64,000 nt of DNA from Thioclava sp. JE_KL1 (GCF_009296265.1 NZ_WBJS01000005.1:186001-250000); one strand, 5' to 3'. Shown: positions 8,179-16,711, counted from the first letter of the stretch. Notes: generated by a model from the sequence alone, not told the origin. Made by a program: numbers and translations.

Positions 8179-10269
8179 ATGGACAGTGCAATCCCTCAGG
8201 AAATCCTCGACGCCCTGACCGATATCGAGATGCCACGGCTGCGGGCCGACGAGGCGGTCCCGGAGATGCTCGAGATCGCGGGCCTCACCCTGCCGGTCTA
8301 TCGCACCGGCTGCCTCGTTGTCGGCAGCGGGGCGGCGGGCCTTCGCGCTGCCGTCGAACTCAAGCGGCGCGGCGGCGAGGTTGTCGTCGCGAGCCAGAGC
8401 GCCTGGGGCGGGACCTCCGCCTGCTCGGGCTCCGACAAGCAGACGCTGCACACCGCGAATACCGCCGATCACGGCGACGATTTTCAGGCGATGGCGCGGG
8501 CGATCCGGGCTGGCGGCGCGATGGACGAGGACACGGCCTATATCGAGGCGGTCGGCTCGCCGCGCATGATGGCCTCGCTGCAATATCTCGGCCTGCCGCT
8601 CCCGCAGGACCGGTTCGGCGCGACGTTGCGCTACAAGACCGACCATGACGAGACCGGCCGCGCGACAAGCTGCGGCCCCCGAACCTCGCGGCTGATGGTC
8701 AAGGTGCTGGCGGAAGAGGCGCTGCGGCTCCACGTGCCGATCTTCAACCACACGACGGTCGTGCAACTGCTTACCGAAGGGGAGGGCGATGGCCGCCGGG
8801 TCACCGGGGCGCTGGCGTTCCGCAAATCCGACCGCAGCGAGGCCAATCCCTATGGTCTCGTGCTGTTTGCCGCGCCGAATGTCGTGCTGGCGGCGGGCGG
8901 GCCGGGCGAGCTTTATCGCGACAGCGTCTATCCCAATGGCTGTTTCGGAACGCTGGGTCTCGCGCTCGAAGCGGGGATCGAACTGGTGAACCTCACCGAA
9001 AGCCAGTTCGGCATTGGCACGCGCCGTGAGGGGTTCCCGTGGAACCTTTCGGGGACCTACGTGCAATCCCTGCCGCATATCTATTCGGTCGATGCCGAAG
9101 GGCGCGAGCATCATTTCCTCGCGCAATATTACCGGACGACGCAGGAGTTGGCCTCCAACGTGTTCCGCAAGGGCTATCAATGGCCGTTCCACGCGACGCG
9201 GATGCTGGACTTCGCGTCGAGCCTCGTCGATCTGGCGATCTGGCGCGAGAGCGCTGCGGGGCGCCGGGTCTTCATGGACTTCAATCGAAACCCGCTGCCG
9301 GTGCCCGGCGATCAGCCCTTCGATCTTGCCCGCCTCGACGAGGATGTGCGGACCTATCTGGGCACCGCCGGGGCGGATCAGGAGTTGCCGATCGACCGGC
9401 TGCGCCACATGAACCCGCTCGCGATCGAACTGTACCGTCGCTACAAGGTCGATATCGCCGCCGCGCCGCTCGAATTCGCGGTGAACAACCAGCATATGAA
9501 TGGTGGGATCGCGGTCGATCCCTGGGGACGTTCCAACCTGCGCGGTGTCTATGCCGCGGGCGAGGCGGCGGGCACGCATGGCGTGACGCGCCCGGGCGGA
9601 TCGGCCCTGAACGCCGGTCAGGTTTTCGGCACCCGCGTTGGCGAGCATATCGGCGCGAGCCGCACGGCCCATGCGCCGGATGCTGTCGGATCGGAGGCCC
9701 TCACTGCGGCGGTGACGGATCTGCTTGCACGGTTGAACACGGACAGCGCGCATTCCGTGAAGTCGGTCCGCGACGAAGTTCAGGCCCGGATGAGCGACCA
9801 TGCCGGGATGATCTGCAACGGCGCGGACGTGGCCGAAGCGCTTGCAGCGGCGCGCCAGTTGAACCGGAGCTTGCGGAGCGGCGGGATCGCCCCGGAGCGC
9901 GCGGGCGATGGCGGTCGCGCGATCCAGTGGCAGCAGATGGCGCTTGCCTCCGAGGCCGTCCTTGCTGCGCTCGACCAGTATATCTCGCAAGGCGGTGGCA
10001 GCCGCGGCGCGCGCGCGATCTGTTCCGACGAGGGCGAAGCGATCCCGATGGCGCGCGACACGGATCTGGGCGCGTTCCGCTTCAAGACGGAGCGCGACAT
10101 CGACAAGCAGACGCAAATCCTCGTCCGTCTGGAGGGGGAAGGTTTGAAAATCGACAGCCGTGAAAACCGCAGCTTCGACGAGAGCGCACGCGCGTTCTTC
10201 GAGCGGGACTGGCCCGATTGGTTGACCGGTCGCATCTTTGACCTCGACGCGGAAGGCCTGCGCGAATGA
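8179..10269 (+). CDS. Fumarate-reductase/succinate-dehydrogenase-like FAD flavoprotein
   Basis: 696-aa flavoprotein of the FrdA/SdhA/L-aspartate-oxidase superfamily. An unusual ~45-residue N-terminal extension precedes the FAD site VVGSGAAGLRAAVELKRRG (from ~47). SAWGGTSACSGSDKQ, NQHMNGGIAVDPWG, and GTHGVTRPGGSALNAGQVFG match the ribityl, capping and flavin-pyrophosphate regions of the superfamily, and the last ~150 residues resemble the C-terminal helical domain. No Fe-S or cytochrome partner subunit is adjacent and no signal peptide is seen, so this is probably a soluble dehydrogenase or reductase, not a respiratory subunit. Its stop overlaps the next ATG. Substrate unknown. Confidence 0.85.
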   Translation: MDSAIPQEILDALTDIEMPRLRADEAVPEMLEIAGLTLPVYRTGCLVVGSGAAGLRAAVELKRRGGEVVVASQSAWGGTSACSGSDKQTLHTANTADHGDDFQAMARAIRAGGAMDEDTAYIEAVGSPRMMASLQYLGLPLPQDRFGATLRYKTDHDETGRATSCGPRTSRLMVKVLAEEALRLHVPIFNHTTVVQLLTEGEGDGRRVTGALAFRKSDRSEANPYGLVLFAAPNVVLAAGGPGELYRDSVYPNGCFGTLGLALEAGIELVNLTESQFGIGTRREGFPWNLSGTYVQSLPHIYSVDAEGREHHFLAQYYRTTQELASNVFRKGYQWPFHATRMLDFASSLVDLAIWRESAAGRRVFMDFNRNPLPVPGDQPFDLARLDEDVRTYLGTAGADQELPIDRLRHMNPLAIELYRRYKVDIAAAPLEFAVNNQHMNGGIAVDPWGRSNLRGVYAAGEAAGTHGVTRPGGSALNAGQVFGTRVGEHIGASRTAHAPDAVGSEALTAAVTDLLARLNTDSAHSVKSVRDEVQARMSDHAGMICNGADVAEALAAARQLNRSLRSGGIAPERAGDGGRAIQWQQMALASEAVLAALDQYISQGGGSRGARAICSDEGEAIPMARDTDLGAFRFKTERDIDKQTQILVRLEGEGLKIDSRENRSFDESARAFFERDWPDWLTGRIFDLDAEGLRE

Positions 10270-11204
10270 GTGAGAACCTGAAGAAGATGGTCGCCATCGG
10301 GGAGGCGATGCTGGAACTCGCCCCGGTCGAGGGCGGCACGTTCCGCCTCGGCTATGCGGGCGATACGTTCAACACGCTGTGGCATGCGGCGCAATTGCTT
10401 GGGTCGCGTGCCCGGGCGGGCTTCGTCACGCGCATCGGCGAGGATAAGCTGTCCGGTCGTTTCCTCGCCGAGATGGAGGCGGATGGCTTGGACATCTCCA
10501 CCGTTCAGCGCGATGCCGAGCGCGAGATGGGCCTCTACATGATCGAGCTCGAGGGGGCGGAGCGCAGTTTTCATTATTGGCGCCAGCTCTCTGCGGCGCG
10601 TCGGCTCGCGGATGATCCCGATACCCTCGGGCGCGCCTTGTCCGGCGCGGATCTCGTCCATGTGTCGGGCATCACCCTTGCCATTCTCTCGCCGGAGGCG
10701 CGCGAGACGCTGTTCGATGCGATTGCCAGAGCGCGCAGCGATGGCGCGCGAATTTCCTTCGATCCGAACTATCGGCCACGGCTCTGGCAATCGCCGGAGG
10801 AGGCGCGTGACACGTGTCTGCGCATGCTCTCCCATACCGATATCGCGCTGCCGAGTTTTGACGACGAGGCCGCCTTGTGGGGCGATGCGACGCCGAAGCA
10901 GACCTTGGAGCGGTTGAGCGGGCAGGGGGTTGCGGAGATCGCCGTGAAGGACGGTGCGCAACCCGTCTGGTATCTTGCCGAGGGGCGCACCGGTCGGTGC
11001 GACACCCCGGTTCTGACAGAGCTGCGCGATACCACCGGCGCGGGCGATGCGTTCAATGCGGGCTATCTTGCCTCCCGTCTTCTTGGGCATCCGGTCGAAC
11101 ATGCGATCGGCATGGGGCAGACAGTCGGCGGCGCGGTCTTGGGCGAGCCGGGCGCGCGGCTGGGCAAGGACGCAGCGCGCGCCCTCGCGGCGTCGCTGGA
11201 ATAA
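10266..11204 (+). CDS. kdgK: PfkB-family sugar kinase, 2-keto-3-deoxygluconate kinase-like
   Basis: 312-aa ribokinase-family kinase. N-terminal GEAMLELAPVEGG and the glycine-rich substrate region are followed by the PfkB signature 2, DTTGAGDAFNAGYLASR (residue ~258), with the catalytic Asp in GAGDAF. The overall layout and the FDPNYRPRLW segment match KdgK, which phosphorylates 2-dehydro-3-deoxygluconate ahead of the Entner-Doudoroff aldolase. The symbol is homology-based; another sugar kinase specificity is possible. It overlaps the preceding flavoprotein gene by four bases and appears to be the last gene of the operon. Confidence 0.82.
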   Translation: MSENLKKMVAIGEAMLELAPVEGGTFRLGYAGDTFNTLWHAAQLLGSRARAGFVTRIGEDKLSGRFLAEMEADGLDISTVQRDAEREMGLYMIELEGAERSFHYWRQLSAARRLADDPDTLGRALSGADLVHVSGITLAILSPEARETLFDAIARARSDGARISFDPNYRPRLWQSPEEARDTCLRMLSHTDIALPSFDDEAALWGDATPKQTLERLSGQGVAEIAVKDGAQPVWYLAEGRTGRCDTPVLTELRDTTGAGDAFNAGYLASRLLGHPVEHAIGMGQTVGGAVLGEPGARLGKDAARALAASLE

Positions 11205-11344
11205 GGCGGTTACGGATCATCGCGTGACCTCATGCCTATGCAGTGGTCGTCATTCCGCCGCGCCGTGACGCTTCAAACCTGTCAGGCTGCCGTCTCGGGC
11301 GCGGGTCTTCCACCCACGCCAAACCACTCTGGCATCCGAAAATA

Positions 11345-11818
11345 GGTAAGCGTTGACGTGTGTTCTTAGCGCGAATCTCATTCGCCTTCAGGATGGGCGT
11401 GCTTTTGGCTATCTCAAAGAGAGACATGTCGGGGGGCCTATGGCTGCGCGTGCTGCCGGGACTGCGGGCGACAGAGGATCCACATTGGCGATGGCCTCGA
11501 TTCGGGAATGGAGGTCGCTGAGAGGTCCCGTAATCAGGTCTTCCATCGGGCTGAAGCTCATGCCCCAGGCCTTCAGTATTTCGACCGAGGCGTCGAACAT
11601 AGCTCGTGTGTCTGCGGCACGCCCGGCGCGACGAGCCGTCCACTCGGTGGAGAGAGCAAGCCTGACGTTCGCACAGCGTGCCTCGCCCTCTAGAAGTCCT
11701 TCGTTTTAAGAGACCTGTTAATTTCACGAAGAGGTTCGACGTCCGTAAACTCATTCGGGACGCGCATGCGGAAGTAGTAGGCCTTGCCCGTTGCCCCATC
11801 CGGGTGCAGTTCTCGCAA
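11345..11818 (-). pseudogene. Decayed tyrosine recombinase (phage-type integrase), N-terminal fragment
   Basis: Read on the minus strand from a TTG at 11818, one frame gives GKAYYFRMRVPNEF and REINRSLKTKD, the pattern that opens integrases with a DUF6538-type N-terminus (YYFRRRVP, then E-x-SL-x-T-x-D). That frame stops at 11690-11692. The neighbouring frame continues it as LLEGEARCANVRLALSTEW and on through LKAWGMSFSPMEDL, to a stop at 11409. A third frame then resumes as MSLFEIAKSTPILKANEIRA; the switch falls at the G6 run at 11431-11436. The catalytic R..HxxR..Y domain is absent. I see two frameshifts and a lost C-terminus: a dead remnant. The third segment is the least certain. Confidence 0.6.
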
Positions 11819-11930
11819 ATTCTACCCGCAGTTGGGTGGGGCGACTTCTCCAAAGAAACTGGGAACTTCCACCGCCCGAGAGAAAAATTGCTTTCTCCCT
11901 CGAGCCTGCATCTCCTGGGCACCATTACTC

Positions 11931-11968
11931 AAAAAGTCGCGCAACTCATCCGGGTTGCACGACTTTTT
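11931..11968. terminator. Bidirectional hairpin terminator
   Basis: Arms 11931-11945 and 11954-11968 (AAAAAGTCGCGCAAC against GTTGCACGACTTTTT) pair over 15 positions with one G-U, around an 8-base loop. Terminal A and T runs make it usable from both strands. It lies 45 bases past the stop of the minus-strand rpiR-type gene, so it most likely ends that transcript. Confidence 0.8.
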
Positions 11969-12012
11969 CGTTTCTGGGCTGAGCGTTTTCGCGCAGGGAC
12001 GCGCGCTGGGCC

Positions 12013-12891
12013 TTATTTCCTACGGAAAAAGCGCGCGCGGTCGTAAAGCGCTTCGAGCCGCGCCATGCGGGCCGAGGTTTCTTCCCAGGTCAGCGACTGG
12101 ATCGCGGCCATAAGCGTTTCGACCAGAACCTGAATCGCGACCGTCGAATCCCACGCCGAGGGCGCTTCGATCTGCGCCGAGAAGCGGTACCGCGCATGGG
12201 TTGCGGCGGGCGAGACCCAAGGGTCGGTGATCAGCACGACTTCCGCGCCCTGCTCGACCGCCATTTCCACCAGTTGCAGCACGCTCGATTCGTAGCGGCG
12301 AATGTCGAAAACCAAGAGCACGTCGCCCTTCTGCATCTCGAGAAGCGCGGGCGGCCAGCTGTTCGAGAGCGGCTCGAGCAGTTCGACGCCGGGGCGGATC
12401 ACCTTCATATGCGCCACGAAATAAGCCGCGATCGGGCCGGTGATCCGGCCCCCGGTCGCGAAGATGCGGCGTTTCGGATCGGCCATCAACGCGGCAGCGG
12501 CGTCGAACTCGGCATGGTCGATCTGCTTCAGCGTCGCCTGCAGATTGCCCAGAACCGTATCGGCGAAGCGGTTGATCATATGGGTGTCGGGCGCATCCCC
12601 CGCCCAGCGATCGTGTTTGACCAGCGGCGAGACAAGCTGCGCCTCCAACTCGTCGCGCACCGCCTGCTGCAGCCCCGGATAGCCACCATAGCCCATCTTC
12701 TGCGCCAATCGCACCACGGTGGGAGAGGAGACTTCGGCGGCCCGCGCCAGCTGCGCCACCGACCCCAGAAGCGCCATCGGATAGTGGCGCAGGATATGTC
12801 CGGCGAGTTGTTTCTCGGTCCGGGTCATCTCTTCGATGCCCGTCCGGAGCCTGTCTTCGATGCTTTGCGTCGCTGCTGACAAATCGGGCAC
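12013..12891 (-). CDS. MurR/RpiR-family transcriptional regulator
   Basis: 292-aa regulator. The N-terminal HTH_6 domain (~1-80) has TRTEKQLAGHILRHYP and AAEVSSPTVVRLAQKMGYGG; residues ~120-250 form a SIS sugar-phosphate-type sensing domain (AALMADPKRRIFATGGRITG, and DVLLVFDIRRYESSVLQLVE). I place the start at GTG 12891 (VPDLSAATQSIEDR), the usual N-terminus length for the family; the frame stays open far upstream but overlaps the divergent promoter region. It is divergent from the amidohydrolase/TRAP operon. A shared 15-base motif in its upstream region and before the downstream ABC importer makes it the likely regulator of both. Confidence 0.9.
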   Translation of the reverse strand: MPDLSAATQSIEDRLRTGIEEMTRTEKQLAGHILRHYPMALLGSVAQLARAAEVSSPTVVRLAQKMGYGGYPGLQQAVRDELEAQLVSPLVKHDRWAGDAPDTHMINRFADTVLGNLQATLKQIDHAEFDAAAALMADPKRRIFATGGRITGPIAAYFVAHMKVIRPGVELLEPLSNSWPPALLEMQKGDVLLVFDIRRYESSVLQLVEMAVEQGAEVVLITDPWVSPAATHARYRFSAQIEAPSAWDSTVAIQVLVETLMAAIQSLTWEETSARMARLEALYDRARFFRRK

Positions 12892-13028
12892 CCCCGTGCG
12901 AATCAAGTTAGAAATGATTGTAACAGAATTTTCTTCTCTGAAATTTTCTTGACAGATGCGGCTTGGCGGGGCGAGCCTGACCCTAGGACGCGACGTAGAA
13001 TCGCTCCGCTCAACAGAGAGGGACCGAT
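12892..13028. promoter_or_regulatory. Divergent promoter region with candidate RpiR operators
   Basis: Contains TTGTAACAGAATTTT at 12918-12932, repeated with one mismatch in inverse orientation at 20869-20883. It also contains an imperfect direct repeat GAATTTTCTT (12926-12935) and GAAATTTTCTT (12940-12950), the second overlapping a -35-like TTGACA at 12949-12954 that points toward the plus-strand operon. The AT-rich boxes stand out from the GC-rich surroundings. No clear -10 is seen at standard spacing. Binding by the adjacent RpiR protein is inferred. Confidence 0.55.
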
Positions 13029-13799
13029 TTGAACAGCGCGCATGTAGCGGTGGAAATCGAAGGCGCGGATCGACCGGGTGAGGTCGTTCTGGTCTGCGAA
13101 CATGCGTCGAATGTTTTTCCTGAGCCTTGGGGCGATCTGGGTCTGACCCCCGAGCAGCGCGAGGCGCATATCGCTTGGGATCCCGGCGCGCTGGGCCTTG
13201 CGCGCGGTCTGGCTGCGAAACTGCAGGCACCGCTGGTCGCCGCCCGCCAGTCGCGGCTGATCTACGATCTCAATCGTCCGCCGCATCATCCGGGTGCGAT
13301 GCCTGTGACCTCCGAAATTCACGACATTCCCGGTAATGCGGCGCTTTCGCCGGACGACCGTAGTGCGCGCACCGAGGCGCTATACGAGCCGTTCCACGCA
13401 GCCCTACGCAGTCTGATCGCCGAGCGGTTGGCCCGCGGGCGGCCGACGGCGCTGGTGACGGTCCATTCCTTCACGCCGATCTGGTTCGGGAAGCCCCGCG
13501 AGGTCGAGCTTGGCGTGATCCACGATGACGATCCGAGCCTGGCGCAGGCGGTTCTCGAGGAAGCCCGCCGTGTCACCGAACTCGATGCGCGTCTTAACGA
13601 ACCTTACTCCGGCGCGGATGGCGTCTGTCATACGCTGGCGCTGCAGGCCACGCCGATGGGACTGCGGAATGTCATGCTGGAACTGCGCAACGATCTGATC
13701 GCCGATCCTACCGCGCAAGAGGCGATGGCCGCGACGCTTGCCCCGGTGCTGCAAGCCGCGCTGTCGCAGATCACCGCAAATAACGGGGAGGCCGCCTGA
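13029..13799 (+). CDS. N-formylglutamate amidohydrolase-like protein (HutG family)
   Basis: 256-aa zinc-dependent amidohydrolase of the N-formylglutamate deformylase family. VLVCEHASNVFP (residue ~20) holds the conserved E-H metal pair, RQSRLIYDLNRPP the substrate-binding Arg/Asn region, and TALVTVHSFTP another conserved His. The start is TTG 13029, with AGAGAGGG 8 bases before; no ATG is available near the N-terminus. No hut genes are nearby. It is the first gene of an operon with TRAP permeases and a gamma-glutamylpolyamine-synthetase-like gene, so it may hydrolyse an N-acyl or gamma-glutamyl amide rather than formylglutamate; that is inference. Ends overlapping the next start. Confidence 0.83.
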   Translation: MNSAHVAVEIEGADRPGEVVLVCEHASNVFPEPWGDLGLTPEQREAHIAWDPGALGLARGLAAKLQAPLVAARQSRLIYDLNRPPHHPGAMPVTSEIHDIPGNAALSPDDRSARTEALYEPFHAALRSLIAERLARGRPTALVTVHSFTPIWFGKPREVELGVIHDDDPSLAQAVLEEARRVTELDARLNEPYSGADGVCHTLALQATPMGLRNVMLELRNDLIADPTAQEAMAATLAPVLQAALSQITANNGEAA

Positions 13800-14305
13800 T
13801 GCCACGCTGGAGTGTCGCCTATGTTCGCCTGATCGACGGGTTCAACCGCAAGCTCGGCAAGGTCGCGATGTACCTTCTCTACGTGATGATGGCGATTATG
13901 CTGTTCTCATCGCTGACGAAGATCTTCGAAATCCCCGCGCTCTGGACGCTCGAGATGGCCCAGTTCACGCTGGTCGCCTATTACATGCTCGGCGCGCCGT
14001 GGACCCTGCAGGGCGACACCAACGTCCGGATGGACCTGCTGTATTCCCGCTGGTCGCCGAAAGGGCAGGCCTGGTGGGATGCCTTCACCGTTTTTGCACT
14101 GATGTTCTACCTCGGGATCATGGTCTACTCGGCCTTCGATTCCACGGTCTATTCCTTCGAATATAACGAGCGAAACCCGACCGCGTGGCGCCCGGTGCTG
14201 TGGCCGATCAAGGTCATCATCACCACGGGCTTCGCGCTTCTGTTCCTGCAGGCCGTGGCACTTCTGATCCGCGATGTCGCGACTATTCGCGGAGAGGAAA
14301 TCTGA
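13799..14305 (+). CDS. TRAP transporter small permease, DctQ type
   Basis: 168-aa membrane protein with four hydrophobic spans (about residues 20-40, 53-75, 95-115 and 137-155), the layout of the DctQ subunit of tripartite ATP-independent periplasmic transporters. Its stop (TGA) shares a base with the ATG of the large permease, and its start overlaps the amidohydrolase stop. Sequence conservation in this subunit is low; the identification rests on length, topology and its position directly before DctM and DctP. It helps a Na+/H+-driven import of an organic anion or zwitterion. Confidence 0.9.
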   Translation: MPRWSVAYVRLIDGFNRKLGKVAMYLLYVMMAIMLFSSLTKIFEIPALWTLEMAQFTLVAYYMLGAPWTLQGDTNVRMDLLYSRWSPKGQAWWDAFTVFALMFYLGIMVYSAFDSTVYSFEYNERNPTAWRPVLWPIKVIITTGFALLFLQAVALLIRDVATIRGEEI

Positions 14306-15630
14306 TGGATCACAACACCATCGCCCTTTTGATGTTCTCGACGATGCTGCTGATGATGCTGACCGGTCAGCGCGTCTTCGGTGCCATCGGCTTCGTCGCC
14401 GTCGTCGCGGCGTTCTGGCTCTGGGGGCCGGGCGGCACGCAGATGGGCTTCGGCTCGGTCATGAAGCTGATGAAATGGACGCCGCTGCTGACGCTGCCGA
14501 TGTTCGTCTACATGGGCTACGTGATGTCCGAGAGCCGTCTGGCCGAAGACCTCTACCGCATGTTCCACGTCTGGTTCGGGCCATTACCGGGGGGCCTCGC
14601 CATCGGGACGATCATGCTGATGGTGATGATCTCGGTGATGAACGGGCTGTCGGTCGCGGGCATGGCGATCGGGGCGACGATCGCGCTGCCGGAACTGCTG
14701 CGCCGGAACTACGACAAGCTGATGATTTCGGGCGTGATTCAGGCGGGCTCGTCCTTGGGCATCCTGATCCCGCCCTCGGTCGTGCTGGTGCTGTTCTCGC
14801 TGATCGCGCGGCAGCCGGTGTCGGAACTCTGGCTGGCAGGCGCGGTGCCGGGGCTGCTGATGGCCACGCTTTTCGTCGCCTATATCGTGATCCGCTGCAA
14901 AATGAACCCGGACCTCGCGCCGCCGATGGATGCGGAAGAGCGCGCCATGATCACCATGCGCGAGAAGCTGCGCCTGCTGCGCGCGGGGCTGATGCCGGTC
15001 TTCATCTTCGTTGCGATGATGGTGCCTTTCCTGAAGGGCTGGGCGAGCCTGACCGAAGCCTCGGTGATCGGCGCGCTGGCGGCTGTCTTCGCGGCGGCGA
15101 TCAAGCGGCGCTTCACTTGGCAGGTGTTCCAGGTCGCGACCGAGAACACGCTCAAGATCACCGTGATGTTCATGCTGATCATCACCGCGGCGCTCTCCTT
15201 CGGGGCGGTGTTCGACGGTCTCGGCGCGGGCCGCGCGATCGAGGATTTCTTCACCGACAGCCTCGGCCTCGGCCCGTGGCAGATCCTGATCCTGATGCAG
15301 CTGAGCTTCCTCGTGATGGGGATGTTTCTCGACGACACGGCGATGCTGGTGATCGTGGCCCCGGTCTATGTCTCGCTCGCCCGGCATCTGGGCTTCGACA
15401 TGATCTGGTACGGTGTCCTTTATACCATCACCTGTCAGGTTGCCTATCTCACGCCGCCCTTCGGCTATAACCTGTTCCTGATGAAGGCGATGGCGCCCAA
15501 GGAATTCACCCTGCCGGTGATCTACGCCTCGGTGATCCCCTTCGTGGGCGTGATGGTCCTGACGCTGATCCTCGTAATGATCTTTCCGCAGCTGGCGCTC
15601 TGGCTGCCGCATGCGGTGCTCGGAAGATAA
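14305..15630 (+). CDS. TRAP transporter large permease, DctM type
   Basis: 441-aa integral membrane protein with about a dozen hydrophobic spans, matching the DctM transport subunit. Recognisable pieces are TGQRVFGAIGFVAVVAAFWLW at the N-terminus, VIQAGSSLGILIPPSVVLVLF, and FLDDTAMLVIVAPVYVSLA near residue 345, as expected for the family. ATG 14305 overlaps the DctQ stop by one base; an upstream extension of the frame to 14185 lies inside DctQ. It forms the cation-coupled transport pore with the small permease and works with the binding protein encoded next. Confidence 0.95.
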   Translation: MDHNTIALLMFSTMLLMMLTGQRVFGAIGFVAVVAAFWLWGPGGTQMGFGSVMKLMKWTPLLTLPMFVYMGYVMSESRLAEDLYRMFHVWFGPLPGGLAIGTIMLMVMISVMNGLSVAGMAIGATIALPELLRRNYDKLMISGVIQAGSSLGILIPPSVVLVLFSLIARQPVSELWLAGAVPGLLMATLFVAYIVIRCKMNPDLAPPMDAEERAMITMREKLRLLRAGLMPVFIFVAMMVPFLKGWASLTEASVIGALAAVFAAAIKRRFTWQVFQVATENTLKITVMFMLIITAALSFGAVFDGLGAGRAIEDFFTDSLGLGPWQILILMQLSFLVMGMFLDDTAMLVIVAPVYVSLARHLGFDMIWYGVLYTITCQVAYLTPPFGYNLFLMKAMAPKEFTLPVIYASVIPFVGVMVLTLILVMIFPQLALWLPHAVLGR

Positions 15631-15673
15631 CCATAACCCGGAAAAACCGGGATCAACCAACAAGGAGAGAGTG

Positions 15674-16711
15674 ATGACGACAAGAAGACAGTTCCTCACC
15701 ACCGGTGCGGTGGGTGCGGCTGCGGCGGGCCTTGCGGCCCCGGCCGTCGCGCAGACCACACCGATCAAGTGGCGTATGCAGACCTATGCCGGCCCCGCGC
15801 TGGCCGAACAGGTCGTGGACAATTGCATCAAGACCTTCAACGAAATCGCCGATGGCGAGATGGAGATCGAACTTTACTACGCCGACCAGCTGGTACCGAC
15901 CTCCGAGCTGTTCCGCGCGATGCAGTCGGGCACGATCGACGCCGTGCAATCCGACGATGACTCGATGGCCTCGCCCACCGAAGTCACCGTCTTCGGCGGC
16001 TATTTCCCCTTCGGCCTGCGCTACTCGCTCGATGTGCCGACGCTGTTCAACGAATGGGGCCTCAACGAGATCTGGGACGAGCAGTATTCGGCCGTTGGCG
16101 TGAAGCACATCTCGGCGGGCTCGTGGGACCCGTGCAACTTCGCCATGAAAGAGCCGGTGAAGTCGCTCGACGATCTCAACGGCAAGCGGGTCTTCACCTT
16201 CCCGACCGCCGGGCGCTTCCTTGCGCAGTTCGGCGTCGTGCCGGTGACGATCCCGTGGGAAGACGTGGAAGTCGCGCTGCAGACCGGCGAGCTGGACGGC
16301 GTCGCATGGTCGGGCATCACCGAGGATTACACCTCGGGCTGGGGCAAGAACGCGCCCTACTTCCTGACCAACAACATCTCGGGCGCCTGGATCGGCCACT
16401 TCTTCGCCAACATGGATCGTTGGAATGAAGTGCCGGATCGTCTGAAGACGCTGATGAAGACCTGCTTCGATCAATCGCATTACCACCGCCAGTACTGGTA
16501 CTGGTCGGGCGAGGCGAAGCTGCGCGTCGAAGGCACCGATATGGAGCTGACGACCATTCCGGACGCCGAATGGCAGAAGGTCGAAGACGCCGCCCACAAG
16601 TTCTGGGACGAGATCGCGGCCGAGAGCGAGTTGAAGGCCAAGGTCGTCGACATCTTCAAGAAATACAACGCGACGATGGCGAAGGCAGGCCCGCCCTATC
16701 GCTGCGGCTAA
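15674..16711 (+). CDS. TRAP transporter substrate-binding protein, DctP type
   Basis: 345-aa periplasmic binding protein. The N-terminus TTRRQFLTTGAVGAAAAGLA is a Tat signal with twin arginine, cleaved after PAVAQ. The mature protein follows the DctP fold; FTFPTAGRFLAQFGVVPVTIPWEDVEVALQ is split here as a reference to the conserved ligand-carboxylate Arg region (GRF) and the following P-W-E-D-V-E motif. AAGGAGAG is 5 bases before the ATG at 15674; a GTG sits immediately upstream. Tat export is common for TRAP binding proteins of the mannitol/chloroaromatic and 2-oxoacid group, but ligand specificity cannot be assigned. Followed by a stem-loop before the glutamine-synthetase-like gene. Confidence 0.93.
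   Translation: MTTRRQFLTTGAVGAAAAGLAAPAVAQTTPIKWRMQTYAGPALAEQVVDNCIKTFNEIADGEMEIELYYADQLVPTSELFRAMQSGTIDAVQSDDDSMASPTEVTVFGGYFPFGLRYSLDVPTLFNEWGLNEIWDEQYSAVGVKHISAGSWDPCNFAMKEPVKSLDDLNGKRVFTFPTAGRFLAQFGVVPVTIPWEDVEVALQTGELDGVAWSGITEDYTSGWGKNAPYFLTNNISGAWIGHFFANMDRWNEVPDRLKTLMKTCFDQSHYHRQYWYWSGEAKLRVEGTDMELTTIPDAEWQKVEDAAHKFWDEIAAESELKAKVVDIFKKYNATMAKAGPPYRCG

Larger units (their letters stand above)
11205..12012. other. 808-base region without an intact gene
   Basis: No intact coding sequence. It holds the decayed integrase described separately (about 11345-11818, minus) and a strong hairpin at 11931-11968. The 140 bases after the kinase gene show no convincing terminator. Base composition is less GC-rich and less regular than in the flanking genes, which fits a patch of acquired and decaying DNA. 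A GGGCACCA stretch near 11917 resembles a tRNA 3' end, but no T-arm can be folded there. Confidence 0.6.

Noticed and set aside
5707-10116. Very long open frame on the minus strand (1469 codons)
   Set aside because: It runs opposite to six well-supported plus-strand genes with family motifs. Long antisense frames are expected in this GC-rich codon usage. No motif or ribosome site supports it.
11905-11930. GGGCACCA stretch resembling a tRNA or tmRNA 3' end (possible att site)
   Set aside because: Counting back from CCA gives no pairing T-arm or acceptor stem, and no upstream half. Kept only as a note in the region entry.
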